In this document: in pieces, positions 26,485 to 38,847 of the stretch
How positions within the stretch are numbered: position 1 is the first letter of the stretch
Layout: every line of letters begins with the position of its first letter
NCBI RefSeq assembly: GCF_009870125.1
Contig: NC_046683.1
Span: 16,749,001 to 16,813,000, forward strand
Direction: 5' to 3'
Source of the DNA: Drosophila pseudoobscura
Lineage: Eukaryota > Arthropoda > Insecta > Diptera > Drosophilidae
Length of the DNA: 64,000 bases
Program-made: the position numbers and the translations under genes
The notes under the pieces: generated by a model
The model's input: the letters and a program-made list of their open reading frames with translations, nothing else
Database searches by the model: none
What the model was told of the DNA's origin: nothing

Positions 26485-26890
26485 CTAGGGTGCTCAATAT
26501 CGGCGTTACGACTAACCAAATTTTTTTTTTATTTTTTGGCACATCTTTTATATGAACGTATGTGAAGTTTTATATCAATCTGTCAATTAATTCTTTTTTA
26601 AAAAATCATTTAGTTCAAAGAACTTTTTTACAATGTTTAAAATCAAATATCGTGCAGTGATTGATTATTTTTTTTTGAAGGTTTAAAAGCAAAGGAAATT
26701 TCTGAACGCATATTAAAATTAAATAAGGACTCTTCGCCTTCAATTAATTTAATTAAACTAATTTAAACGTGGTCGTACGAGCCTTGAGGACGATCCACAA
26801 CAACAGATTTTATAGAAAAAATATATGATATCGTATTGGAAAATCTTCGAGTAACAAAAAGAGATTTAGTAGAAGCTCTAGACATGCCAA
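26485..26890 (+). mobile_element. Decayed mariner-type transposon fragment
   Basis: From an ATG at 26634 the sequence reads like the N-terminal part of a mariner transposase. After a frameshift in a poly-T run it continues with GLKAKEISERILKLNKDSSP. It then meets stops in what should be the TWSYE-type linker, and resumes with FIEKIYDIVLENLRVTKRDL. These match the order of the helix-turn-helix region of mariner proteins. The catalytic DD(D/E) part is absent. A TA followed by CTAGGGTGCTCAATATCGGC near 26484-26505 may be the left terminal repeat, but no matching right end was found. It is certainly inactive. Confidence 0.75.
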
Positions 26891-29800
26891 TAAATGTATA
26901 TTTTTCAAGTCTATATCCTGTTATAGTGGTCCGACTTATTAATAATTTTTCTGCGTTTTATTCGAATTCGCCAGATCCGAAGTCTGCGAATGTCCCCGCG
27001 GTTTCTTTTGCTTTTTTGCAGCTAAACTCCTCCTATTTGTGAGCGTTTTATTTATAAACATTCTGTCTTTATACAGCTAAATGACAGATCCTTGCTCTGT
27101 TGAGTAAATCCTGCAAAGTGCGGACTTCAGGACTATCTGCTTTGAAGACTCCATGAGTCAGTCGTAGCAACAGATTTCTGCAAACTCTAATTTGAATAAT
27201 ATATTTTTTTGAATATATCTATTAATTCCTCACTTCAAACGGGAATGATCCTAAGAGAAAATATTATGCTCTATCTGCTCCTGTTCGGCCCCAGCTTTTT
27301 AGGCGTGTCCCAAAGGAAGTCGACAATGTTTTCATCTTTATTTGAGCTTCCAATTGACACGCCCACCCAGCTCACTCCATCGCCCGTCGCCCACCCCAAA
27401 AGCGAAATGATAAAATCTGGCGGGGAGAGAAAAACAAATGAAACGAAATGAAATGAAACAAGAGAAGAAAAGCCAAGTTTTGGGGACCGAAGTGTTAGAT
27501 ATACTTGCAGCTTCATATATATACTATATATGTACCACTCATATATATATATACTATGTACTATACCCATGTTCCGGTGCGAATTGACATCTGATCTGCG
27601 TGCTCCGGTGATCGCCTCCCACTTTTTGGCTATCGATAAGTGTTTCATTTCCAAATTGTTTTCCGATATTTCACTTGATGAAAACAATCTACGTTTTTCT
27701 TTTGGAAATTCCAATATTTTAGACACAAATTCCTTCGTTTTGAAACTGATAAATTCGTGAATTAAGGAACAGACGCCAGACGATCTGTAATACCCATGAT
27801 ATCGATATTTGATCTGTCAACGGGCACTCGCTGATTTTTTGTTATTATCTTTTATTTGGTTGAAGTACAATGTGAGGTGTGATTAATAATAAATGTATTA
27901 AATATATTCACATTTACGCAAATGAACTGCCAATTATTTAAATATAAACTTAAAGCATTAGCAAATATTCTTATATTTGTTTCCGCCCAGTAAAAATATG
28001 TATTTATAAGCGATGTGCAATTTATTTCAACCGATTCTAAATCGTAAGTATCTTTGCGTTTTGCGAAAACCGGAGCTTGTACTAATAGATTTCGGTACAC
28101 ACGTATATCTGCGTTGCGCAGAGCCTTTTGGAAGGGTATAATGAAATGAAATGAACAAACAAATTGGCGTCGTTGGCGCCCTGTTCATGTAACAACTTGA
28201 CATCAGCACGTGCCTCTCCCTCCCCCGCCCCCTGGCCATGTCCCATCTCGTTTCCCCCTCTGGAGTGTGCGTGTGTGTGAAAAAGACTGTTGACAATTGG
28301 CAATGGCTGCTTGTAATTCCCAATCTATGAATATAAAATAGGCTTGGTGCCCATCCAGGACCCAGGACCCATTCACGAGGCTGGAGGGTACGGAGGGGGA
28401 TGGGGATGGGTGCTAGTGGCACCAGAGTTGTTTGGCAATCAAATCATAATCTGAATTTTAGAACAACAACAACAACGGGCCATGCGATGCGATGCTGGAT
28501 GGGAACGAGACAGTGGCAGGCCCAGGCCCAGGCCCAGTCCCAGTCCCAGAGTTGGTGAGAGTGAGAGAGAAAATGCAATTTTACAATGTTACATGGAACG
28601 AGAAAACGCTCTATTTGCCGAGGCGGAGGTGCGAGCGAGACCTAGCATATGGGAGTGTGCGAAGGAGACACAGATGCAGCGCAGGACTTGTGCTTTGACG
28701 CCTTTTTGATTTGATTGTCCGTGACATGACAGTGGAAAGGGGCGCCACCCGACAACCCCCCCCTCCCCCCTCCCACACACACCCACCCCACTCCTCCCCC
28801 GGCCCCCGTCGCTCTGCTCATCAGATTCGTTGCATGTGCGCCATTTGTAATTCAAGTCAAAAGGCAGTCCTCGACGGATTATAATTTTCTTTTCCGTTTC
28901 AATGCATTTCATTTCCGTCCCAACGCACGAACGACCCCTGATCCCGTCTCTACATCATACATGAGTGCTCATTCATGTACAGTTGCGCCCAAAAGAATAG
29001 TATTCGAATTCGGTATGGCAGCAACAAATCGGCCCCAAAAGAAATCAAGTTGAAGTTTTCCTAGATTTCCAATCCTTTGCATGCCAAGGTCTTGTTTTCA
29101 GACTTGAGTTCGCCGCAAAATCATAAACTAATCATCAAAATTGACGAAAAGAATGTCGAAGGTATGCATTTTTCTGGTAAATCCACCCCATTCTATATTG
29201 TTGCGGTATTACGAGGAGACTTTCAGCCTACGAGCGTCTGTTCGGGATGGTCAAAGGACGCTTCTCGCTGAAAGAAAAGTAGTGGCTACTACATAGGCAT
29301 GTAAGTCAAGACGTTGAAAAGGATTATACAATTATTGAGAGTCAATATTGCCATGTCTTCATACTTTTGTAGCTCATGGACTTACTTGAGAATCAAAATC
29401 GGAAATAAAGTTGCATTCTTGGGTGTGCCTCGCAGCCTATCAAAAGCCTAATTGATAGGTATCGATTTATTGATCGAAGCGGGGTCCTGGGGTCCTGGGT
29501 GCCTGGGGAATGGTCGTCAAACCCTGACTTCGGTGCAATGGAGTTAGCCTTCTTCCAGACTAATCCATCAGGCCATTAATCAAAAATATATTCAAATTGT
29601 TGTGGCATTTATTCAACTATTTTTGTTGTATATTGTAAGAGCTACATCGTTACAAAAATCCATTTTGGTAGTTTGTTTCTGAATCCTACCCTGCCCTCTT
29701 GGACATTTTTTAATGGGTGCTAGAGGTAATGAGCTCGAATCAAAGAAACACAAGCATACGATGCACTTCATAAAAGCCAATAAGATACAACTTTTTGCTG

Positions 29801-32355
29801 GAGGGTAGGACACCCAGTGGGTGTAGGACAGACCGCGATCTCTCTCAAATTTGACCGCACTTTTGTCATGAGAGATGGGAAAAACATAGAGAGAAAGAGG
29901 GGGGCTGCGTTTTTGCCAGGGATCGCAGGGATAGCAGCCTTCTGCAAGGTCACTGCATATCAACGTCCAGCAAAAAAAGGGGGAATTCTCTCCAGCTTAT
30001 GAGCTATTCGATTCGAGGAGGATTCAGCCGCAGACCATGTGGCATCAAGATTGGCTTCCTGTTCCCCAAATTCGCCGACCTATCAAGACAATGCTTGGGA
30101 ATGGCGGAACGGAGGATGGACTAGCCTAGGCCGATTACCAGAAGGACAAGATAAGGAAAAGAGCAAGTAGAATCGCATCCCATAGAATCGTAAGCCGACT
30201 TCCTGTAGATAGACCAATGCAATTATCTGAATATCAAGGACTCAACGGCATGAATACGGCGGAGATACGTGCAACTTTCAACAGAGCAGAGCCCTGATTT
30301 ATACCCTTGATACGTATATTATATACAGGTAGATACATACATATAAAGATGGTTAATCAGGTCTGAAGACTGTCTTTCCATCCATCCGTCGGTCCGTCTG
30401 TTTGCCTGTTTCTAATCGATCGACGAGGATCAGATCATTGGGGTTCCTCACCTGAGAGTTATCTTGAGGCCAGTTTTCCTGAAATTTTCAAATGATCCAA
30501 GCCCAGCTTCACCTCCGATACAATTTGTTGGTGCTCTTTGTTATAAGGGTAAGGGTCTTATCAGAACATAAGCTGTCCGGGCCTGTAGGGGGATGAAGAC
30601 CAATCTTACTTCCCACCCAACGAAGGGTGGTGTCCTTGAAAGACAGTTTATAGACGCAGGCAGCACCTCTGATCTCATCTGGGGTCCGGGGCATTTCTGG
30701 GACTTGAATTGATTCATTTGAATCGCTTATTAATGGCAATGATTTGTTTGTCCAGTGCATCTTTTTCTGGCTATGTTGAACTTTTGGCGTACTTTACCGA
30801 AGACAATTGACTGGGGGGTTGGCCAGGTGGATAATGGGTGGACTTTGGACAACATTCGTCGAGGACTGAAGGCCTAAAAGGTCTCTCAGAAGGTCCGATT
30901 ATTCTGGATCGAGCATCACTGGCACTGCTAATATTTTGGCCCACACTGTAGGAACGCAGGTGTGTGTGTGTTCTGTTTGTTTCTTCTGCAGTTTTGACTC
31001 AATTACAGTTTTCATGCAACGGATTCCGGCAAGACGGCGCGCCGCCTGCAGCCAAGTGCAAAGTACAAAGTGCACGCATAAATAATGGCACTCGCAATCG
31101 GATTGCATGATTTGATGAACATACCAAAGCTAAGCATATGCTTTTCATAGTTGGAGCAAATTCGTCTGAATTCAATTTAAATAAGATAGATTTCCTGCTG
31201 AGCGGCAACTTTTGAAAACAAATCCGCTTCGCTGTGAATGGTCATAGTTCCAGTGCTGCCGTATCACCCAACAAAGACGGAGTGTGCTGCCAGACAACTG
31301 GGCTGCCACACCGGTGGAAAAAGATGAAGAAATGAGGACGGCTACAGGGCTGCCATATCTCCAGAGCAAATTCAAATAAAATTATTACGAGTTTTGTTTT
31401 CCCCCGTTATATTCCCGCAAAATAAAATCAACGACACTCTCTTTGTTCTTTTTTGCTTTTTCTTAGGCTTAATAAAACACTTAAACACTTATATGTCTAA
31501 TTTTGTTACAGGGTACAAGTTCTTGAATGCGGGAAGAGCAACAAAAAATTTGAAAATAAACTAGAAAAAAAGAAAGTATTTATGCATTATACAATTTCGC
31601 GCTATTACACACATTCTCCGCTTCAACTTAAAACAATTTCACTTTATCTTCATGGATAAAAGCCGATCCTAGACGTCTGGCACCAAAATACAAAAAAATA
31701 AAAAGTATATAGATAGGAGAAAAGTAAACTACATATGAACTCAACAACTTTGCTTATACATACATACACGTAGGTATGTGGAGTTGGAGAGGATTTGTTG
31801 GATCTGTCTGGTCTGTGGTGTGTGTATATGGAGGTAGGTTCCCGCGAGGTAGGAGGGGAAACTGCTACATGGTTACATACACCTAATGGCTGCGGCTACA
31901 TAATCGCATATGTATTTATGGGGAGCGGGTGTAGGGGAGGGGAGGGGGCTGCTTAAAAAAGTTAGATCTTCTTGTGAACAAAATTTGTTCAACAAATCCA
32001 CTACTTGAGAACAATATTATGCTAGTCGAAAAGTATAGGCTTGCTGGATAATATAGGATAGGGGACAGACCTAAATCTTATAATAGAAGTCGCTCAATTT
32101 GAAACATCTGAAATGCCTGTGTCTGCCTTCACGAGGGGGGATACCCGCGCTTGGGTTGGATTTTGTTGTGGGAGGAGTTACTCCAATATGTATATGTATC
32201 CGATCCTCCCTCTGAGCCCGGGGGGAAGTACTCTGCTCTTTCTAAATTATTTTGTCTGTTGTTTCGTTTTTCTGAAAACTTCTTATGAAAATAATGCTGG
32301 AGCTGCTGAGGTTGCAGCTGCGGCTGCGGCTGCGGCTGCGGACGATTCACGCTGC

Positions 32356-32495
32356 TCAGTGTGTGTGCGCCGTTATCACGATGTTGATTTGCGGATAGAC
32401 CTCCGGCTTGGCCTCCGACGTGATCAGCTGCACCATGCGCTGCTGCAGTTCGTCCTGGCTGGCCTGCGTCCCCGGCGGTATCATCCAAATGGCAT
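32356..32495 (-). CDS. CG5445: CG5445 coding exon 3
   Basis: This exon follows a TATAG acceptor whose upstream tract is a CA repeat instead of a pyrimidine run. It encodes the end of the NBR1-like domain (DAIWMIPPGTQ) and about 35 further residues, ending ITAHTH before TGA. The long tail of vertebrate ILRUN is missing. Confidence 0.88.
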
Positions 32496-33475
32496 CTATA
32501 TGTGTGTGTGTGTGTGTGTGTGTGTTATTGGGGAAAGGGGGGGGAAAATAATCAATTAGAAATTTGTGCAACAATGGTGGGAATGCAACAAGTCTCAACG
32601 CCCCGGGGCAACCGGGTGTTCGGGCTGCCACGTCGCTCACCGCCGAAATACCAGCCATTTGGTGTGCAGAGGCGCCACATGATCGGCGGCTGTGTGGGCA
32701 TCAGATCAGCCAGTATATCACAAGTTTCCCCCGGTCGCAGGGATGGTATATTGATGCGCTGCGTCTGGATGGGCGACGTCAGATAGCAGTTGTTGGGCCA
32801 CCGCTCGGTGCCGTCGTTCTGCAGCTGGAACGCCTGCTGCTGGGCATTCACATGCTGCCCCTGGACGATCTTCATCGATGGCAGCGACTGCAGGCTGCAA
32901 AAGTCCAAGTAGCAGCCGACGGCTGTTTGCAGACTCCTTTGGGAATCAGGAAAATGAGTTCAGACCTATGTAACTGTATGACGGTTGCCTTACCAATTGC
33001 TCATCTCCAGATAAAAGCGCGCCGACTCCCGATTCATCTGGTTGTTCATGAGGCTCTGGAACTGACTAATCAGATCCTCATGGTCTGTGGTGCCCATGCA
33101 GCTGAACTGCTGCAGCAGCAGTGAGTCGATGTCAAAGTCGTTCGTGGGCAGGCCCTTCTGCTGGTGCGGCGCCGCTGGCGACGATGCCGGGAGTGAGGCT
33201 GGCGCTGACGAGGAGACAACAACGCTGCCCGTTGTACCGGGCGGCGCCGGCAGCGGTATGGCGATGCTGTTCGTCTCCATCATGGGATTTGTGGTGGTTG
33301 TTGTGTTCGTCGTCAGGCCAAAGAACGGCTCGCACTGCATCTGTTGTTGTTGCTGCTGGAGATTCAGCTGCAACTGCAGCTGTTGCTGTTGCTGGTGCTG
33401 GTGTTGGTGCGGATGCTGGTGCTGGTCCTGGCTCTCTGTGGCATTCTGGGACTCGTAGTTCTCCTCCACATCCAT
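32356..33475 (-). CDS. CG5445: ILRUN/C6orf106 ortholog (UBA-like and NBR1-like domains)
   Basis: The product is the fly counterpart of human ILRUN, which binds p300/CBP and IRF3 and dampens antiviral and inflammatory transcription. The fly role is not known to me. Exons 33475-32994, 32936-32641 and 32495-32356 join in frame to 305 residues. A Gln/His-rich N-terminus (to about residue 50) precedes a UBA-like domain at about 117-172, with the ILRUN signature QQFSCMGTTD, then LISQFQ and a MSNWSLQTAVGCYLDF end. An NBR1-like four-tryptophan domain follows (about 175-275: ERWPNNCYL, MWRLCTPNGWYFGDAIWMIP). The CG symbol rests on this match and on the position next to forked, Fim and B-H2. The start at 33475 was chosen because the text upstream is CA-repeat. 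The frame stays open to 33832, so a longer N-terminus cannot be excluded. Confidence 0.88.
32496..32640 (-). other. CG5445: CG5445 intron 2 with a (CA)n acceptor tract
   Basis: Donor GTGAGC at 32640, acceptor ATATAG at 32496. On the transcribed strand, (CA)n from about 32524 to 32501 occupies the place of the polypyrimidine tract. Both phases agree with the flanking exons, so the splice is well supported. Confidence 0.85.
32641..32936 (-). CDS. CG5445: CG5445 coding exon 2
   Basis: Acceptor CCCAAAG and donor GTGAGC. The exon encodes the end of the UBA-like domain and most of the NBR1-like domain, including VQGQHVNAQQQAFQLQNDGT and two of its tryptophans. The phases (two bases in, one base out) fit both neighbours. 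Confidence 0.9.
32994..33475 (-). CDS. CG5445: CG5445 coding exon 1
   Basis: The exon encodes residues 1-160 and two bases of Trp161, with donor GTAAGG. It holds a His/Gln run, Thr- and Ser/Ala/Pro-rich linkers, and the UBA-like core. The N-terminal ~113 residues have no equivalent in vertebrate ILRUN, which begins close to the FSCMGTTD motif. Confidence 0.88.
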
Positions 33476-33969
33476 TGCGACAGCGGCGACTGCAGCGGCG
33501 TCGGCGGCGTTCACTCTGCTGGTTTCTGCTTCTGCTTCCGCTGCGCCTGTGTGGGTGCGGGGACTTGTTATTGCGGAAAGGCGAGCTCTGCTCCGAGTTT
33601 CGTGGGCTGGCGGGGCAGGTCTTTTGTTGCGGCGTACACTGTAGGAAATGTTGAAATGAAAATGCGTTTCAGCGCTTTGCTTTGTTGTTGTTTCACCAAT
33701 CACATATACACACACATGCCAACACTGGACACACACACACGCACGCACACACACGAGCACACGCACACTAACACTTGCAGGCACGGCCCGGGTACAGGTA
33801 CACCCACACACGGGCGGCAGGCAAGCACTCACGGAAGCGACCTACCTATGGATGAAGCAGTGTCCTCCGGCGGATTGGTAGCAGACGGACGTGACCTTAA
33901 CGAAAAGGCAAATATGCTGGTGCGGACGATCTAATGCAATGATCTCGGGAATAAGCTAGAGCTGGGAAA

Positions 33970-34800
33970 AAATCGATTCAAACATCGATACAATTGATTC
34001 TTTGGTTTTTGGTGTAAACATCGGCTCTCTTTTGAGGAATCGATGTTTTTTGTGACCACTTGGACAAAAATTTGTATCACAACTTCCCACAGTGACGTGC
34101 CTCTTTCAAGGCAAATAATGTTAATAAATTGTTAATTTCAGGCAGGGACCAGTGACCATGGATCTCAATAGCAAAAAATTATGTTGCTTTCGATTTAATC
34201 GATTGAGTAGATTTTTTCTTAAATATCAATATATCGGCAAATAAAAACAAAAAATTTGTTGTTACTTTAAGACTTTAAGAACGGCAGATACGACACGCTG
34301 CAACGATGCCGAGCAGGCTGGTGGATCAAATATTTTAGGACCTTTTTGTACCATACTAGTATGTTTCGCGCAGTGTAGAGCAGTAAGTACATCGAACCAA
34401 TATTATCGCAAGAACATAAAATATCGTCCATACGGGTATATCGATGTAGTATCGAAATACCAACGAAATCCGTGTCCGAGGGGGAGCTCTCCCAGCAAAT
34501 TCTGATGGGATGTTTTCGATTTTGTTGTAACTGTGGGGCTAGTGACTCATCGATATATCGATAGCACTGCTTCGCGCACAGCGGAGCCCCCACAGACACA
34601 AACAATTCACTCAAACGCCGAGAGCGGATCGTGTACTGCGCTGCCCAAGCCCCACCAATTGTTAAGTATTGTTAACAAAAGTGTGTTGTGTACCCCGCAC
34701 AGTAGCCGGCAAACGCAGAAAGCAGTGAAAAATATACAAATCCAGCCTCAGAAATAAATGATTCCCGGTAGTTGCTTGTAGATTCATTCTACAATCGATT
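33970..34800. promoter_or_regulatory. Divergent CG5445/Fim promoter region with ATCGAT cluster
   Basis: CG5445 (minus) and Fim (plus) start head to head, with about 1.9 kb between their ATGs. ATCGAT occurs at 33972, 33984, 34039, 34198, 34440, 34549, 34557 and 34794. The site at 34556-34563 is a perfect TATCGATA, the DRE bound by DREF, and its CGATA halves are also BEAF-32 boundary sites. No TATA box is obvious. This layout is typical of broadly expressed fly genes. Binding is inferred. Confidence 0.6.
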
Positions 34801-35337
34801 TTTTTATACATTTTTTTTGTTATTTGGGAAAACAGTTACTGAAGTGCAAATATCAGGAACAACAACAATTACGAAAATTGTCTGCATGAGTGTGTGTGTG
34901 TGTGCTAAAGAGAGAGAGAGAGAGGGCATTTAGCGAAAATAACTTAAAGTGTAATTATAAAAAAGCAGAAGGTGCATCGTAGCGTGTGTAAGAGATTTAA
35001 CAACACAATAATTAATAAAGAAAAAAACGTCGCCGACGCCACCCAAAAGAAAGTGTCGCCGCAGTCGCGTCGCTGCTACCACTCCAATATACACGCACAC
35101 AGGCGCTTGCACAGACGTACACGTACGTAGCCGTAAAGAAGAAAAAGGAGCGCGGCAAAACAAGATTGTAAAGAGTGCGAGAGGGAGAAGGAGAAACGAA
35201 CAAAACGCCGACAGGCGACAAAGTGAAATTAACAATAAACGCATAATTTATTTAAAATAACAACCAATCAAACAATCAGTAGAAATAATTAAGAAAGCGC
35301 GTCTATCGGCCAGCGAAGCATCCAAAGCAGCAACAAA

Positions 35338-35412
35338 ATGGCAACATTAAATAAATTCACCAAAACCCTCTCCATTGATGAAAAGACAGAGATCAAAGAG
35401 AAATTTACAGAG
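35338..35412 (+). CDS. Fim: Fim alternative first coding exon A
   Basis: It encodes 25 residues ([20 protein letters not shown] and KEKFTE at the end) and finishes in phase 0 at GAG|GTAAGT. The segment [13 protein letters not shown] supplies a normal amphipathic entering helix for the EF-hand whose calcium loop starts two residues into exon 2, just as in vertebrate plastins. Confidence 0.9.
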
Positions 35413-38400
35413 GTAAGTGTAACGGTAAATCAATAAGAACTGTTCGTTCGACCGCTCAGTGCGTTTTGGGGGTGGCCCCTTCATCAATGTGGGAGGTGGG
35501 GCAATGGCTATTACCATTAAATGCCAATTGCATGACTCACACAAGCACACACACAGACACACACATATGCGGAGCTACAGAAGCGACAAACAAGAATATG
35601 TGGAAGAAGTGGTAAAGGCAGAAGAAGCTGCCGTTAACCCGGTGCATGTGGGCGTCGTCGCCGGCGAACAGCGAACGCCAGCGCAGTGGATACCATACCC
35701 CCGCCGCCGCAGCGGCTGCGACTTCAGAGCTGGCCTTGGAAAGCAACCCCCCATGAAGAGAAGAAAAGAGATGAGACGCATCACACACACACACACACAC
35801 ACACAGATGGGAGGTAACGGGGCATGTGGTGCTGCTGCTGCTGCTGCTGTGTGTACATATGTGGGGGTTGAGAGGAAGCAGCAGAGTAAATATCTCTCTT
35901 TCTCTTTGTCTCAAATTACGAATAGAATATGCAAATTTATAAAAGTTGCACTCATCTTACGCATAAAATCCTCTCTGGGTAGTCGGCAGTCGCTGCAACT
36001 GCCAACAAACGCATGCGCTCTCTCTGTCAACGCACAAGTTCAATGTCGCTGTTGCTGTCACTGTCGCTGTCGACTGCGCTGCCCGTGCGCCCATCCCACA
36101 TCCCACTCATCCACTGTGACGCTATGACTAACAACAAACAAACACGCAACGGTAATGGCCCAACTGGACTGTCTTTCACTTGAGGAGTATTTCAAGGGAA
36201 TTTCGGGAGAATATTATTTGAATACGAGTATTATTCATTTATTTCCATAGTATGACAACATTAAAACGGCACGTAAAAGAGCTGGCTGCCAGCGGTGCTG
36301 TTTCTGCTGCTGCCGATGGTGGCTGTAAGAGGCAGGACGGAGCTAGGGAGGGGGGGCCAGCTCTGAAAACCAGTTTCTGCTTAAAATAAAAATCTCAAGC
36401 CCCGCACACACACAAACACACAGAGAGACACACATGCAAAGCCACTTGGAGAGCGTGAAAAACTACGTCTCAGCCCTGGCAACGCCAACGTCGCACAGTG
36501 GGTGCTGATGGGGTGGATGGGGGTGAGAGCTATCAACCACAGCTAGAAAACAACCCGAACACCAGGCCTCCGAAAATCCCAAAAACCAGGGCGAGTTTTC
36601 ATACAAAATATTGAATTCCCGAAGAAAAGACTTACCTTTTGGGGCGAACTTCAAATAAGAAAATCACAGCAGAAAAAATTTACATTTAAAAATACGTTTT
36701 GATTTCAATTTTGAAATATTACAGTTGACTAGCTTCGATCTTGTGATAAAAAGCCAAATAATAATACAAATGTCACTTCCGAAAAATCTTGAATGTATCC
36801 AATCGAATCGGCCCACTGTGCGATCGCTTACGGGTACCTTGGTTCAAGGGGCACACCAGCAGTCAAGCTGGCAGCAGTTTCTGTTCAATTATTATGCACA
36901 AATTTAATAGTTTGCAATTGTTTCTGTTCTTTGTTCCAACCCCACCCCCTCTGACCACAGTTTGGATGCATGTGACCGGGCAGTAATATTATTTTACAGC
37001 TTTTGCTTAGCTCGTGATTCTTGGCTGTTCCAACAAAACGAAACACGCCCACGCTGCACTTGCCCGGGGGGCTGGGCCGCGCTGCCAGCACAGTGCCCGC
37101 CATTCAGTCGAGTTGATCGCTCGATTGCAAGAGTCTGTGCCAGCAAGTTGGCAGCTCCTTCTGCACGCGCGACCCGTTAATCAGAAGCACAATGCGGGGG
37201 CATTGTATGCGTTATGGGGCCAACGAGTGTGCGTGGCCAGCGAAACGATTAATACTCGCCACTCAAGAATCGTAAAATGAAAACAGGATAAAGAGAAACA
37301 CACACACACAGGCACACACACACACGCGCCAGAGCATTGTCTGATACGGGGGCGAGGTCAGTGCGGGGGCAGCGCTGCACTGATTGACACTTGAGAGCTC
37401 GGAATCTGTTTTCGTTTCGTTTCGTTTCGTTCTTCGGAGAGAAGCGAGGAGGCGCGCGCGCCTAACGATGACTAATGCAAAGAGGAGGGAGTGGCGGCGG
37501 CGGGAGAGCAGCAGATAAATCCAGTTCCGCATTCAATTGCTGTGTAACGGTTCTTGGCTTTATTGTTTTCTTGCTCTCGAGTGTGCATGTGTGTGTGTGT
37601 GTGTGTTTTGATATCCTAAATGAAGGTTGTGCGAGTAGTCGGAGGAAAGCCACCCACCCCCCCTCCCCTCCTGCATATATACTTGTACACTTTTCGTGTC
37701 AGATCTGTTAATCCTGCTTTGCCATCGAAGGCAAGCAGTGCATCGCTATTTGGGCAGGATTAGCACATACACACCCACACACAGGGATGTATGCGCTATG
37801 TGTGGGTGTTGTATGTCCAAAAACAGTGAGAACAATGTTGCCACACTCCACAGCAACACACCCACTCACAAAGCACTGCTTTTGTTGTTTTGTGGCTCCG
37901 TCTTCGTCTTCGTCTTTGGCTTTTTTTGCGTGGGAGTGTCAGTGTTAATTGCCGCAAAGCCGCGCATGTTGAGTGGCAGTGGCAGTGGCAGTGCCCCAAT
38001 GGGGATGAGATATGCAATGTGTTTTTATGGGGTTTATCGGGGCTGAATAATGCTCTTTGTGGAGTGTTGTGTTGCATGTTGTTCCCGCTCTCGCTCTCTC
38101 ACTCCCTACCGGCGGCACATAATTCATTTGGCTGCGCGTTTATTAGGTCTGTCGGTTGTTGTTGTTTCTCCGATCTTACTGTTCCCATTCACACACACAC
38201 AAACACACACACACGACAGCACTCTGTTGCTGCAGCTTGGCTTTTATCAACATTGCGGATACTGCCTCCTCACTCAAGTGCATTTTGAGTGGTGCCCCCG
38301 AGGGGTAAGGCGGGGGCGGGGGCTACTTAGGCACTTAAGCATACTTTTCATTTCCATACGGCTGTTTCCCCTGTCCGCTTTTAATTTCTTTGTCATTTGG

Positions 38401-38816
38401 ATGCACATGCCAAAGATTTTTGAATACACTGTCACTCAAAAGTCGTCGTGCCACACCACTCCACACTGGCATGTATGTACAGTGGGTCGTGATGTACAGT
38501 GGACACTGGACACTGGACAGTGGACAGTGGAGGATGATATCATTTCTTCATAGAAAGACAGTCACGTAAATGATACGTGTTTGAAGATTCTTTCAATAAC
38601 AAAAAAGAAAAATACAAAAAACACTGCCATTATTTATTGTACGAAGCAATCCCATATCGATCCATTTAATCGATTGAGATCCTGGAATTTTCTAGTTCGT
38701 TCGTTCCAGTGTGCACCTTGGGGGTGGGGTGGGGGGCACTAGTGAAAGTGCCCCCATAATGCGTTGATTGCGTTGCATGTGCGGCGGATCGGTTGCAGCT
38801 GCATCCTTTCTTTCCC

Positions 38817-38847
<31 letters not shown>

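Larger units (their letters stand above)
18077..31500. other. B-H2 upstream region, gene-poor
   Basis: This is about 13 kb between B-H2 and CG5445. The part nearest 18077 is probably B-H2 5'UTR and promoter, but no start site can be fixed. The rest has only short shadow frames, microsatellites (19454-19479, 19541-19562, 19682-19732, 25499-25520, 25838-25864), an AT-rich block near 20500-21000, a G-rich minisatellite and a mariner-type relic (listed separately). I see no supportable gene. A frame near 27560-27760 is discussed among the findings. Confidence 0.6.

Noticed and set aside
28978-29010. TACAGTTGCGCCCAAAAGAA resembling a Tc1-type terminal repeat
   Set aside because: No matching inverted end and no transposase-like text were found nearby, so similarity to a Tc1 end is too weak to report.
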